This document shows positions 30,459 to 39,177 of a stretch of DNA of 64,000 nucleotides, one piece after another. The notes below the pieces were generated by a model. The model searched no databases. It saw nothing but the letters and a program-made list of their open reading frames with translations, and was not told the DNA's origin. The DNA is from an uncultured Ruminococcus sp. (GTDB lineage: Bacteria > Bacillota > Clostridia > Oscillospirales > Acutalibacteraceae): the NCBI GenBank assembly GCA_902776375.1, contig CACYPV010000010.1, positions 1 to 64,000 of the forward strand, given 5' to 3'. Numbering within the stretch: position 1 is the stretch's first letter; the number at the start of each line of letters is the position of its first letter. The translations under genes and the position numbers were made by a program.

Positions 30459-32152
30459 TCCGCTCTGCTCTTTATATGATCCTTTATCTGGTCAAAGGTC
30501 ACGCCGTATTTTATCGCGATGTCCTTGGCATAGCTCACGCCCTGCGGCGGCATGACTGCGACCTTGAAGCTTCTTTCGCCGTGCTGAACGCCCGTTACAA
30601 GGCTTTCCACGCGGCTGTCGCCCTTGACGCCGTTGTTCAGCTCGTCAAGGCTGCGCGCGAGCTCGTGCATATGGGTGTTGAAAATGCAGCGCACGCCCAG
30701 ATAGCGCATCGCCTTTACAACGTCCTTAGCTATGAATAAGCCCTCGGCTACGCTGGTGGTCGCGAGGCTCTCGTTCAGCAGCATGAAGCTGCGCGGAGTC
30801 GCCGCCTCGAATATCTCCGAAAGGCGCTTGCTCTCCTCGCCCAGCCTGCCCAGATCGACGGTGTCGTTCTCGTCGGCGGGAAAATGCGTGAACATGTTGT
30901 CGCAGGGGCTTATCTTCGCGCTCGCCGCAGGCACATAAATGCCCCACTGAGCAAGCATCATCGCAAGCCCCACAGCCTGTGTGAAGATGGTCTTGCCGCC
31001 ACGGTTAGGTCCCGTCAGGATATAAATGCGGCGCTCGTCGTCAAAGTCGATATCGTTGGTGATTATGTTGATATCATCGCCCTTTACGTTGTTGATAGCG
31101 AGCTTCAGATTATATATTTCTTTAAAAGAACAATTTCTGTCATCCGGCGGCAAAATCTCCGCCTTGCAAACGGGCATGCCCTTTGCGATTATTTTGTCGA
31201 TAAGCTCAGCCCAGCGCACGTAGAAGATGATCTCGGGCATCAGACCGATGAGCATGTAGCCGCTGATGTTTACATAGCGCTTGAGCGTTGACTTGATGTC
31301 GTCGCAGGTCTTTTTCATAATGCTTGTCACGGGCTTGGTTATCGCGTTTGAGATAGAGTCGGTGCCGGTCGCCGTAGTCTCGATAGCGATATCGTTCGAA
31401 ACCGCGCTTTTCTGATAGCCGCCGATCTTGTACTCGGTGGTGATCGGGTTGGCGGCGTGAAAATGCTTCATTCCGCTGGTGTCGGTGCCCTCGTGCAAGC
31501 CGTCCTGCCTGTTGGCGAAGTTCATAAAGCGCTTCATAAGTCCAGCGTCGACGAACGGAGCGTCGTTGAGCGAGATTACCCCCGCCGCCTTCGGGCGCAA
31601 CATGTCGTCGAGGTTCACGCCGATAGTTATGCTTTTCACGCGGCGAGCCTGCTCCATCGTTTCGTCGATGTCAGCCTTGAGCTGTGGAAATCCGCTTTCA
31701 CGGTCGATGTCGGTCACGATCTGGCGCAGGGTCTTCATGCCCTCGGAATGAACGTCGAGCTCCTCAAGCGTTTTCTTTATCATGGTTATGCAGCTCACGT
31801 ACTCGTCGATCTCGCGCAGGCGGTTTATGAGCGACCACAGCGAGGGTCCCTCCTGATCCTTCTGAAAGCGCGCCACGTCCTTCAAATCGGCGAGCCGCGC
31901 CACAAGATCCTCCATAGCGGAGCGCAGCTTCGGGAAACGCAAAAAGTCCTCGAACACGTCGCAGCGCCACTTGATGACCTCGGGATCGTCGGTGACCTGA
32001 GTCATAAGGTTGTACATGTGCTCGCGTTCGTTGCGGTGGTCGGTCAGATTGTCAAGCAAAAAATCGATCGACAGGTCGTTTATAGACTCTGCGGTCAGTT
32101 GGTTGGTTTTATGTTCTTTTACCACAGGGAACAATAAGCTGAAATCTTCCAT
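30455..32152 (-). CDS. MutS-family ATPase lacking mismatch-recognition domain
   Basis: A 565-residue protein with a MutS-type lever/core region (about 1-340) and C-terminal ABC-like ATPase. Walker A is GPNRGGKT (381-388), a variant of the usual GPNMGGKS. The rest of the ATPase contains FTHFPADEND, RLGEESKRLSEIF and the Walker B region FMLLNESLATT. No N-terminal mismatch-binding domain and no C-terminal Smr nuclease are seen, so it is not canonical MutS or MutS2. Function unknown; a structural role on branched DNA or RNA is possible. A hydrolase gene precedes it by 8 bases. Confidence 0.83.
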   Translation of the reverse strand: MEDFSLLFPVVKEHKTNQLTAESINDLSIDFLLDNLTDHRNEREHMYNLMTQVTDDPEVIKWRCDVFEDFLRFPKLRSAMEDLVARLADLKDVARFQKDQEGPSLWSLINRLREIDEYVSCITMIKKTLEELDVHSEGMKTLRQIVTDIDRESGFPQLKADIDETMEQARRVKSITIGVNLDDMLRPKAAGVISLNDAPFVDAGLMKRFMNFANRQDGLHEGTDTSGMKHFHAANPITTEYKIGGYQKSAVSNDIAIETTATGTDSISNAITKPVTSIMKKTCDDIKSTLKRYVNISGYMLIGLMPEIIFYVRWAELIDKIIAKGMPVCKAEILPPDDRNCSFKEIYNLKLAINNVKGDDINIITNDIDFDDERRIYILTGPNRGGKTIFTQAVGLAMMLAQWGIYVPAASAKISPCDNMFTHFPADENDTVDLGRLGEESKRLSEIFEAATPRSFMLLNESLATTSVAEGLFIAKDVVKAMRYLGVRCIFNTHMHELARSLDELNNGVKGDSRVESLVTGVQHGERSFKVAVMPPQGVSYAKDIAIKYGVTFDQIKDHIKSRAD

Positions 32153-32160
32153 AATAACCT

Positions 32161-32964
32161 CTAGCTGAAAAACTTATAGATCCTGTCCTTGTAATCGGGC
32201 GCCTCGTCAAATACACAGTGCCCGTATTTTTCATCGTACATATACAACTCGCAGTTGCCGCCGAGCTTCTCGGCTATCTCAACAGAGCCCTCGGCTGTCA
32301 GCACCCTGTCCGCCTTTGCGCCGATCACCAGCACGGGACACTTTATATTATCAAGCTCGTCGTAAACGCTCAGGGTATCGCAGGACTTGCCCAAAATGAT
32401 GAATCTGTTGAAATCCTCCTGCGTCACGTCCCTATGGGCTAGCCTTATGAACCGCCCGAACATTTCAGCGAACTCTTTGCTGTAAAGCACGTCGATAAAG
32501 CTGTCGCAAAACGCGTTTATGTCGCCTTTTTCGGCAAGCGCGACCCAGGTTTTCATCACTTTTTCGGCGGTGGGGTTGAGCCTTGCGCAGGTCGAAGCCA
32601 AAAGCAATTTGCCCACAAGCTCAGGGTGCCGCGCGGCGATGTACATAGCTATCATGCCGCCCTGCGACGCGCCCATAAGACAGACGTTTTTCAGCCCCAA
32701 AGCGGTCAGCGCTTCGGCGGTGTCCTCGGCGAGCTGCTCAACGGTATAATTCTCTGAAAGAAATTTAGTTCTGTCAAAGCAGTAAACGGTGAACTCATCG
32801 CTGAACATGCGGTAAGCGGAAGCCACGCCCTCGGCGTTATTCAGGATACTTTTAACGCTCAGCCCCGAGAGCATGACGAAGATCTTCTCTCCCCTGCCGA
32901 AGGTAAAATAATCCATTTCGTTGTTCTTGAGCCTGACCGTCGCGCGCTTTACCATGATCGCCAT
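32161..32964 (-). CDS. alpha/beta hydrolase
   Basis: A 267-residue alpha/beta-hydrolase fold protein. The nucleophile elbow is GASQGG at about 97-102, VIGAKADRVLT precedes the acid, and the C-terminal GHCVFDEAP supplies the His. Substrate unknown; esterases and C-C hydrolases share this fold. The ATG at 32964 follows AAAGGTAAGTG. The gene is 8 bases upstream of the MutS-like gene and probably in one transcript with it. Confidence 0.87.
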   Translation of the reverse strand: MAIMVKRATVRLKNNEMDYFTFGRGEKIFVMLSGLSVKSILNNAEGVASAYRMFSDEFTVYCFDRTKFLSENYTVEQLAEDTAEALTALGLKNVCLMGASQGGMIAMYIAARHPELVGKLLLASTCARLNPTAEKVMKTWVALAEKGDINAFCDSFIDVLYSKEFAEMFGRFIRLAHRDVTQEDFNRFIILGKSCDTLSVYDELDNIKCPVLVIGAKADRVLTAEGSVEIAEKLGGNCELYMYDEKYGHCVFDEAPDYKDRIYKFFS

Positions 32965-33067
32965 ACTTTCACTTACCTTTGTTTCAATATATAGGAATAT
33001 TATAACAGCTTTTTTGGCTTTTGTCTATGCGAAATATGAAAACAAATCATCACTTTTCCCAACATAA

Positions 33068-33107
33068 AACGGCGAGGCTTATATTTCAAAGCTTCGCCGG
33101 ATTTTTA
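33068..33107. terminator. bidirectional rho-independent terminator
   Basis: CGGCGAGGCTT (33070-33080) pairs with AAGCTTCGCCG (33089-33099). T runs flank it in both directions. It lies directly after the stop of the lipoprotein gene. Confidence 0.85.
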
Positions 33108-33113
33108 CTGTAT

Positions 33114-33875
33114 TCAATACCCGTAGCGACCTATAAATGCGTCCCAGCCGTCGGATTGTACCTCGCTCCAATCGTACGTTTTGAGTTCGTTTTTCGGCTT
33201 TCTGTAATGCGCGGATTCATCCGACTGCGTGGTGCAAGCCATGTAAACGTCATAGAGAGTTTGGTTGCTGATAGTCGTGTTGCCGTTGCCGCTGTCGTCA
33301 TAGGTCGTATCCACTACCTTCTCGCTGACGATCTTTCCGTCCTGCAGTCCGGAATACACAACGACCGATTCTTTGGCGAAGCTGTCGCTGCGGAATATAC
33401 CGTGATACTTTTCGTTGTCACTGTAAAAGCTCGCTCTTCCGCCGATATCGCCCGAGTGAACGACCATTCCGTCATATACGGTATAGACCGACAGTCCCAT
33501 TCGCGCGCCCCAATACCCCAAAATGAGCTCGGGTATGCCGTCCATGTCAAAGTCGTGGAGAGCAAAGGGCGTGTCCGCTTTTATGGGAGAAGTCGTATCG
33601 CCCCAGATAAGCGGCTCGGCGTTCTCGGTGACGTAGCTGTAGTACATCGCAGACCAATCGGGCTGCGGCTCCGTCGGCTCCTCGGTAACCACCTCGGTGA
33701 CCTCCTCGGTCGTTATCTCCGTGATTGCTTCCGTTGCGGGCTCGGTTGCGGGCTCGGTTTTAGCCTCTGTCGCCGATTCGGCTTTTGACGAAGCCAAGGA
33801 CGAGCCGCCGTTTGAGCATCCGACCAACGCGACAGGAATGACGCCAGCAAGCAATAATGCCAAAATTATTTTCAT
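33114..33875 (-). CDS. lipoprotein with Thr-Glu-rich linker
   Basis: A 253-residue surface lipoprotein. The lipobox VGCS puts the acylated Cys near residue 20, and a linker of repeated T-E words (TEPATEPATEAITE and on, about 36-68) follows. The globular part includes HDFDMDGIPELILGYWG, an FG-GAP/dockerin-like calcium loop that often begins small extracellular domains in this group. Function unknown. GGAGG lies upstream of the ATG. A terminator follows immediately. Confidence 0.83.
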   Translation of the reverse strand: MKIILALLLAGVIPVALVGCSNGGSSLASSKAESATEAKTEPATEPATEAITEITTEEVTEVVTEEPTEPQPDWSAMYYSYVTENAEPLIWGDTTSPIKADTPFALHDFDMDGIPELILGYWGARMGLSVYTVYDGMVVHSGDIGGRASFYSDNEKYHGIFRSDSFAKESVVVYSGLQDGKIVSEKVVDTTYDDSGNGNTTISNQTLYDVYMACTTQSDESAHYRKPKNELKTYDWSEVQSDGWDAFIGRYGY

Positions 33876-33930
33876 TTGTATCCTCCTTATCCAAAAAAGC
33901 TTTTTCTATCTCATTTTTCACAGCTTTTGT

Positions 33931-34050
33931 TTTCAGTTATACACTCTTTTTGCAAACCAATGCCACGCTCTCGACATGGGTCGTAGCAACGAAAATGATG
34001 TCATAGTCACAAGGCAGTTCTTGGAGTAGACCGCCTGTAATAATGACAAA
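33931..34050 (-). pseudogene. detached 3' tail of a TrmA/RlmD-type rRNA methyltransferase
   Basis: On the minus strand one frame reads DYDIIFVATTHVESVALVCKKSV and stop at about 33932. THVESVALV-KK is the characteristic C-terminus of RlmD/RumA proteins; the intact gene at 36057 ends FPRTAHVESACLMSRKK. The 13 bases CGCTCTCGACATG (33966-33978) recur in the intact gene at 36092-36104. No start or body is present. It is best read as the right junction of an insertion at the rlmD 3' end. Confidence 0.6.
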
Positions 34051-34064
34051 TAATCTTATTAGGT

Positions 34065-35810
34065 TTACTCTATTTCATCATCTGAATCATCATCTTCGAC
34101 TTCAATATCAACTTCATCTTCTCCCACTTCTCTAAATACTACACCAATATCAGCAAACCTTTTTTTGTATTCATTTGCTCTATTTTGTATAAACGTAGTA
34201 TAGTCTTCATCAAATAAAGCGTTGTATGAGTCGGCATTAATAACATGACACTTCAGTTTTGCCTTTATCTCATTTTCAGATAAACCAATATTATTAATTA
34301 TATTAGTCATATATTCATTGGTTCTTCTGTCTTTAATGCGAATATTAGTGTCTTTTATTAACCAAGTTATATTAAAAACAGAGTTTATCATTTCTGCATT
34401 ACTTGTTTCATAAGTTGCTTTTGGGAAAATATGATGCAAATAACATGGCTTAATTGTTTCTCCGATTCCAACTTGTCGATCATCATAAAAGTCCTTTGGC
34501 TTACAACTGTTTAACACGCATAGTATAGCTTTACCAAACGCACTATTCTTCTTATAGCCAATAATCCCATTCGTATTCCAATCAACACCACGCTGAATCA
34601 TAGCTGGCATTTTATCATTTGAAATCCATTGATTTAGCACCTTAAAATCTTCATTAATCTTTGCATTAGTTCCTTCAGTGTACCTAGCGGCAAGCGCAGT
34701 TGTAAAGAAATACTTTTTTAATTTTTTCTTTACTATAGCTTGTTTCTCAGAATTCATTGATTTGAATTTCGTTCTTGCTAATACTGCCGCTACTATTGTT
34801 ACTAAAGGAGTATATGGTAATATAGATAAGTTTTTCTTTGTACCCGCACCATAATCATCAAAAATATCAAGAGTGTTCTCAATGCCATCAATAGCGTCAT
34901 CCCAATAATCTGTAATATCTTGTGATTCTAATTCTTTAGGCAAAGAATTAGCGTTAGGCGACTTATTAGCTAATAGCGCAATAACTTGAAGCACAGAAGT
35001 TGGATCCTTAGCTAATAGTGTTTTAACATAGTTTGTGGAATCAGACGCTTTATTAACAAGTTCCTTTAAGTTTATATTCTGTGGCATAAACACTGCTACA
35101 CATATATCAAAAACGGATAGTTTTAATCCTGTAGTATTGATCGTCTGAAAGACTTTACAAACAGACTCCATTGAAGAATTAATTGGTAATTCGACAACCG
35201 GGAACTCATAATCAAGTATAGAACTTATAATACCATCGAAATCATATGACAAAAAATCGCAGATTTCTGTCTTGCTAGAATCACTACGAGCGCCTTTAAC
35301 ATATATTTTAATTTGATTTCTCATTGTATCTCTATCTTTTAGAAACGAAAGAGGAAACAAGCCTTTAGGTATTTCTGTAAAAGGAGAATTATTATGCCGC
35401 TTATGAACGATAAGAGTTTCGAAATCAAAATCTGTTTCACCGCTCTTATACTTATTCATTAATTCAAGATAATCAATATAATAAGTATGGCTTCCTAAGT
35501 TCATAAATACAGAAAAACAGGATGTCATTCTTTGCTGTCCATCAAGAACTAACATTTCGGGTTTCTCAGTGAATTTTTCTTTATTTGCATAACTAAACTC
35601 TTTATTTGGGATTAAAGGTTTATCACCATCAACTTTTAAAAACAATAAAGAGCCAGCGGGATACTCATGCTGTATAGAGTTTATTAGAGACTTAATCTTA
35701 CTTGGATTCCATTTAAAATCACGCTGAAAACATGGAAGCTGATACTTTCCGGTTGAAATTGACTTAATAAAATCTTTAATTTTAATCTTGTATGGTTGAA
35801 AAGTTGACAT
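34065..35810 (-). CDS. DUF262/DUF1524 (GmrSD-type) putative defence nuclease
   Basis: A 581-residue protein. The DUF262 ParB-like part carries the signature LPCFQRDFKWNPSKIKSLI near residue 27 and LDGQQRMTS near 95. The C-terminal DUF1524 His-Me part has the nuclease motif LHHIFPKA near 455. Proteins with this pairing include GmrSD and SspE, which restrict modified or unmodified phage DNA. The C-terminus is strongly acidic. Start: the second ATG (35810), 7 bases after GGAGG; the ATG at 35816 overlaps the ribosome site. The gene is far more AT-rich than its surroundings and lies between two rlmD tails, so it was probably acquired. Confidence 0.83.
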   Translation of the reverse strand: MSTFQPYKIKIKDFIKSISTGKYQLPCFQRDFKWNPSKIKSLINSIQHEYPAGSLLFLKVDGDKPLIPNKEFSYANKEKFTEKPEMLVLDGQQRMTSCFSVFMNLGSHTYYIDYLELMNKYKSGETDFDFETLIVHKRHNNSPFTEIPKGLFPLSFLKDRDTMRNQIKIYVKGARSDSSKTEICDFLSYDFDGIISSILDYEFPVVELPINSSMESVCKVFQTINTTGLKLSVFDICVAVFMPQNINLKELVNKASDSTNYVKTLLAKDPTSVLQVIALLANKSPNANSLPKELESQDITDYWDDAIDGIENTLDIFDDYGAGTKKNLSILPYTPLVTIVAAVLARTKFKSMNSEKQAIVKKKLKKYFFTTALAARYTEGTNAKINEDFKVLNQWISNDKMPAMIQRGVDWNTNGIIGYKKNSAFGKAILCVLNSCKPKDFYDDRQVGIGETIKPCYLHHIFPKATYETSNAEMINSVFNITWLIKDTNIRIKDRRTNEYMTNIINNIGLSENEIKAKLKCHVINADSYNALFDEDYTTFIQNRANEYKKRFADIGVVFREVGEDEVDIEVEDDDSDDEIE

Positions 35811-35900
35811 GTTCATCCTCCTAAATTAATCAGTATATTTCAGTATACTATAATACTATATAATCAATAATAAAATGGCAATAGATTCGACAAAAATAAT

Positions 35901-35995
35901 GACATAATTTTTATAACACAACCTACCCCTGACATCATTTTTCTAACACAACTCTGCCCTTTTATCATAAATCCAACACAACCTCATATCACACA
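35901..35995. repeat. three imperfect 30-bp tandem repeats beside the DUF262 gene
   Basis: Units GACATAATTTTTATAACACAACC..., GACATCATTTTTCTAACACAACT... and TATCATAAATCCAACACAACC... repeat at about 30-base spacing; the core is TAACACAAC or CAACACAAC. They occupy the space between the DUF262 start and the rlmD stop. Confidence 0.7.
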
Positions 35996-36056
35996 GTAAT
36001 GTATGAAAGCGTATTTTTGAATGAAAACGAGATACAGTCAAAGTGTCAAAAACGCC

Positions 36057-37427
36057 TTAGTTATGCGGTTTTTTGCGAGACATCAAGCACGCGCTCTCGA
36101 CATGCGCTGTTCTCGGGAACATGTCCACGGGGGTGACTTCCTCTGTTTTGTAGCCGATCTCGGCAAAGGTTTTCAGATCTCTCGCCAAGGTCGCGGGGTC
36201 GCAGGAAACGTAGACCACGCGCTCGGGCGCCATCTTGCCTATGGTGCGGACAAGCTCTTCGCCGCAGCCCTTGCGCGGCGGGTCGAGCACCACTACGTCG
36301 GGGCGCACACCCTCGCTCTCGAGCCTTGCGGCAGCCTCGGGCGCGTCGGCACACATGAACCGCGCGTTGCATATACTGTTAACCGCGGCGTTGTTTTCCG
36401 CGTCGCGCACTGCGTCCTCGATTATCTCAACGCCGATAAGCTTTTTGCAGTCCCTCGCCATGCTCAGCCCTATGGTGCCGGTGCCGCAGTAGAGGTCGAG
36501 CAGGGTCTCCTCCCCTGTCAGCGCGGCGTATTCGCGCGCCTTATTGTAAAGCGTCTCGGCTTGTGCGCGGTTGACCTGCCAGAACGAGAACGGAGATATC
36601 TTGAATTTCAAGCCGCAAAGCACGTCGGTGATATATCCGCTGCCGTAGATGACGCGGTTTTTTGCGCCGAGGATAACATTTGTATTTTCTCTATTAGAAT
36701 TAATAACGACGGTTTTCAGGTTCGGCAAGCCCTCGCGAAGCATTTTCAGCAGGATATCCTCCTGCTTCAAGCCGTTGCCGTTGACGACATAACAGACCAT
36801 CAGCTCGTTCGTCACCTCGCCCAACCTGATATACAGGTGGCGCAGCCTGCCCTTGCCGGTCGCTTCATCGTAAACGTCGTTGTCGGTTTTTTCCATGAAT
36901 TCGCGCGTGATACGCATAACGTCGGCAAAGCATTCCGGTTGCAAAAGGCAGTCGTCACAGTCGATTATCCTGTGGCTGTGCAGCGCGTAAAAGCCCATGC
37001 AAAGCCCGCCCTCGCGCGAAAGCCCCACCGGAAGCTGCGCCTTGTTGCGGTAGCGCAGCGCCCTGTCGCTGCCGATTATCGGCATGACCGGAGCGTCAAG
37101 TCCGCCGATGCGTGAAACGGCGTCCGTGACCTTTTGCCGCTTTATCTCACATTCTTCTTTATAAGAAATATGCCGCCATACGCAGCCGCCGCATTTGCTG
37201 AAATACGGGCAGTCGGGCGCGACCCTCGACGGCGCGGGTTTTATGATTTTTTCGATTTTTCCGAACGCGTAGGATTTTTTGACCTTGAGTATACGCACGT
37301 CAAGCTCGTCGCCGACAGCGGAGAGCGGCACGAACACCGCCATGCCCTCATCGGTTTTTCCCACGCCGCTGCCCTCCGCGGTTGCTGAGGTTATCGTGAG
37401 CGGAACTATATCATTTTTCTTCAACAT
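36057..37427 (-). CDS. rlmD: 23S rRNA (uracil-C5) methyltransferase RlmD/RumA family
   Basis: TrmA-family enzyme that methylates uracil in 23S rRNA. The 456-residue product has an N-terminal TRAM domain (about 1-60), iron-sulfur cysteines in CPYFSKCGGC (73, 79, 82) with a fourth in CDDCLLQPEC, the SAM motif LLDLYCGTGTIG, LDPPRKGC, and the catalytic VYVSCDP. The C-terminus PRTAHVESACLMSRKK is standard. The 3' end carries the 13-base word shared with the detached tail at 33966. Symbol is by family; which uracil is modified is inferred. Confidence 0.88.
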   Translation of the reverse strand: MLKKNDIVPLTITSATAEGSGVGKTDEGMAVFVPLSAVGDELDVRILKVKKSYAFGKIEKIIKPAPSRVAPDCPYFSKCGGCVWRHISYKEECEIKRQKVTDAVSRIGGLDAPVMPIIGSDRALRYRNKAQLPVGLSREGGLCMGFYALHSHRIIDCDDCLLQPECFADVMRITREFMEKTDNDVYDEATGKGRLRHLYIRLGEVTNELMVCYVVNGNGLKQEDILLKMLREGLPNLKTVVINSNRENTNVILGAKNRVIYGSGYITDVLCGLKFKISPFSFWQVNRAQAETLYNKAREYAALTGEETLLDLYCGTGTIGLSMARDCKKLIGVEIIEDAVRDAENNAAVNSICNARFMCADAPEAAARLESEGVRPDVVVLDPPRKGCGEELVRTIGKMAPERVVYVSCDPATLARDLKTFAEIGYKTEEVTPVDMFPRTAHVESACLMSRKKPHN

Positions 37428-37654
37428 GCTAAATTCCTTTTTAGAATTATTTTTACTGACTTGCTTGTTATCTGTCTATATTTTACCATTATATACTGCA
37501 TTTGGCAATAAAAGAGGTGCAAAATTAGGTATTTATTTTTTGTCGAAATTGGAATATAATATTAGTTGATGATTGATAGTGTAGGGTTGAAAAACTGCGA
37601 AATACACTATTCAAAGTAAATAGTTTACCATTCACTAAAAAGGGGTGCGTATTT

Positions 37655-39043
37655 GTGGATTACGACAAGCTTTTGAACGAGATCAAAAGAATACATTTCA
37701 TAGGCATCGGCGGCAGCGGCATGTGCCCCATCGCCGAGATATTGATGAGCGAGGGCTTTGAGATTTCGGGCTCCGACATGAACGAGGGCGAAACGCTCGA
37801 CAAAATGAAGGGCTACGGCATTCCCGTTTACATGGGTCACGCGGCTGAAAACATCAATGGCGCCGAGCTGGTAGTTTACTCGGCGGCGGTAAAGGAGACG
37901 AATCCCGAGCGTCGGGCGGCTGTTGAGCAGGGCATCCCCTGCATTGAGCGCAGCGTTATGCTGGGCGTTGTTACGCGCCGCTACAAGCGCAGCATCGCGG
38001 TATCCGGCACGCATGGAAAGACCTCTACCACGGCGATGCTCTCGCAGATTTTGATAGGCAGCGGCTTCGACCCCTCGGCTATCATCGGCGGCAAGCTGCC
38101 CTTTATCGGCGGCAACAGCTATGTGGGTCAGAGCGATATCATCGTATGCGAGGCGTGCGAGTACGTCGACACCTTCCTCGAGCTGAACCCCTTTATTTCG
38201 ATTATTCTTAACGTCGACGCCGACCACCTCGATTACTTCAAGAATCTGGATAACATTAAAAAGTCCTTTAACAAATTCGCAAAGCAAACAACGGGTCTGC
38301 TTGTAGTCAACGGCGACGACGAGAACACGCTTGACAGCGTTAGGGACGTCGACCTTGAAAAGATCACCTTCGGCTTCGGCGAAAACTGCGATTACCGCGC
38401 CGAAAACGTCAGCGCCGACAAGGGTGTTCACGAGCAGTACGACCTTTACAACAATGGCGAAAAGCTGTGCAATATCAAGCTTATCGTGCCCGGCAAGCAC
38501 AACGTTTACAACTCTTTGGCGGCAGCCGCGACCGCGCATTATCTGGGCGCGACTCCTGCCGAGATCAGCGAGAACCTGCACAAATTCGGCGGAGTTCACC
38601 GCCGCTTTGAGATACTCGGCACGCCCTGCGGCATCACCGTAGCGGACGACTTTGCCCACCACCCCACCGAGCTCACCGCAACCCTCAACGCCGCTATGAA
38701 GATGGGCTTTAGAAAGGTTTGGGCTGTTTTCCAGCCGCACACCTTCTCGCGCACCGCTATGCTGCTTGACGACTTCGCCAAGGCGCTCAGCATTCCCGAC
38801 GTCGCGATCATCTCTGAGATCCTGCCCGTTCGCGAGACCAACACCTACAACATCTATTCGCGCGATCTGGGCGCTAAGGTGCCCGGCTCCGTTTGCCTCG
38901 ACACCTTTGAAGAGATCACCGACTACGTGTGCGAGAACGCCAAGGAGGGCGACCTGATACTCACAATGGGCGGCGGCAACGTGTACATGTGCGCCAACAA
39001 GATATTAAAGCAGCTTCAGTTTATGGAAGAAAACAAGAATTAG
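37655..39043 (+). CDS. murC: UDP-N-acetylmuramate-L-alanine ligase
   Basis: Adds the first amino acid of the peptidoglycan stem to UDP-MurNAc with ATP, in the cytosol. The 462-residue length is typical. Motifs: FIGIGGSGM (15-23, UDP-binding), SGTHGKTSTT (117-126, ATP loop), NVDADHLDYF, and VHRRFEILG with DDFAHHPTE in the C-terminal domain. It starts with GTG at 37655, with AGGGGTG upstream. It stands alone, away from the main mur cluster. TATAAT at 37555-37560 is a possible -10 box without a good -35. Confidence 0.95.
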   Translation: MDYDKLLNEIKRIHFIGIGGSGMCPIAEILMSEGFEISGSDMNEGETLDKMKGYGIPVYMGHAAENINGAELVVYSAAVKETNPERRAAVEQGIPCIERSVMLGVVTRRYKRSIAVSGTHGKTSTTAMLSQILIGSGFDPSAIIGGKLPFIGGNSYVGQSDIIVCEACEYVDTFLELNPFISIILNVDADHLDYFKNLDNIKKSFNKFAKQTTGLLVVNGDDENTLDSVRDVDLEKITFGFGENCDYRAENVSADKGVHEQYDLYNNGEKLCNIKLIVPGKHNVYNSLAAAATAHYLGATPAEISENLHKFGGVHRRFEILGTPCGITVADDFAHHPTELTATLNAAMKMGFRKVWAVFQPHTFSRTAMLLDDFAKALSIPDVAIISEILPVRETNTYNIYSRDLGAKVPGSVCLDTFEEITDYVCENAKEGDLILTMGGGNVYMCANKILKQLQFMEENKN

Positions 39044-39049
39044 TTTTAG

Positions 39050-39090
39050 CTGTCACTGTTAATTGTTAATCGTTAATTGTTAATTGTAAA
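39050..39090. repeat. tandem TTAATTGTTAAT words after murC
   Basis: Short repeats of TTAATTGTTAATCGTTAATT type directly follow the murC stop codon. They mimic a Rex half-site but are part of the repeat family. Confidence 0.55.
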
Positions 39091-39097
39091 ATATGCG

Positions 39098-39138
39098 CAA
39101 CAGCGCCCCGAGGTTTTAGCCCCGGGGCGTTGTTGTTA
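39098..39138 (+). terminator. rho-independent terminator of murC
   Basis: CAACAGCGCCCCG (39098-39110) pairs with CGGGGCGTTGTTG (39123-39135). The T run is interrupted (TTGTTGTT). Confidence 0.7.
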
Positions 39139-39177
39139 TAAGGAGATCATTTATGAAAATGGGAGAAAGCTTAGTTA

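Noticed and set aside
34065..35816. Start of the DUF262 gene at the first ATG (35816)
   Set aside because: That ATG overlaps the GGAGG ribosome site; the ATG six bases later has correct spacing.
36021..37115. 364-codon open frame on the plus strand
   Set aside because: It is antisense to rlmD, whose motifs and ribosome site are clear. The frame has no recognisable domain.
37625..38740. 371-codon open frame on the minus strand
   Set aside because: Antisense to murC, no recognisable protein features.
39061..39085. Rex-like site TTGTTAATCGTTAATT after murC
   Set aside because: It is part of a TTAATTGTTAAT tandem repeat downstream of a stop codon and not near a promoter.
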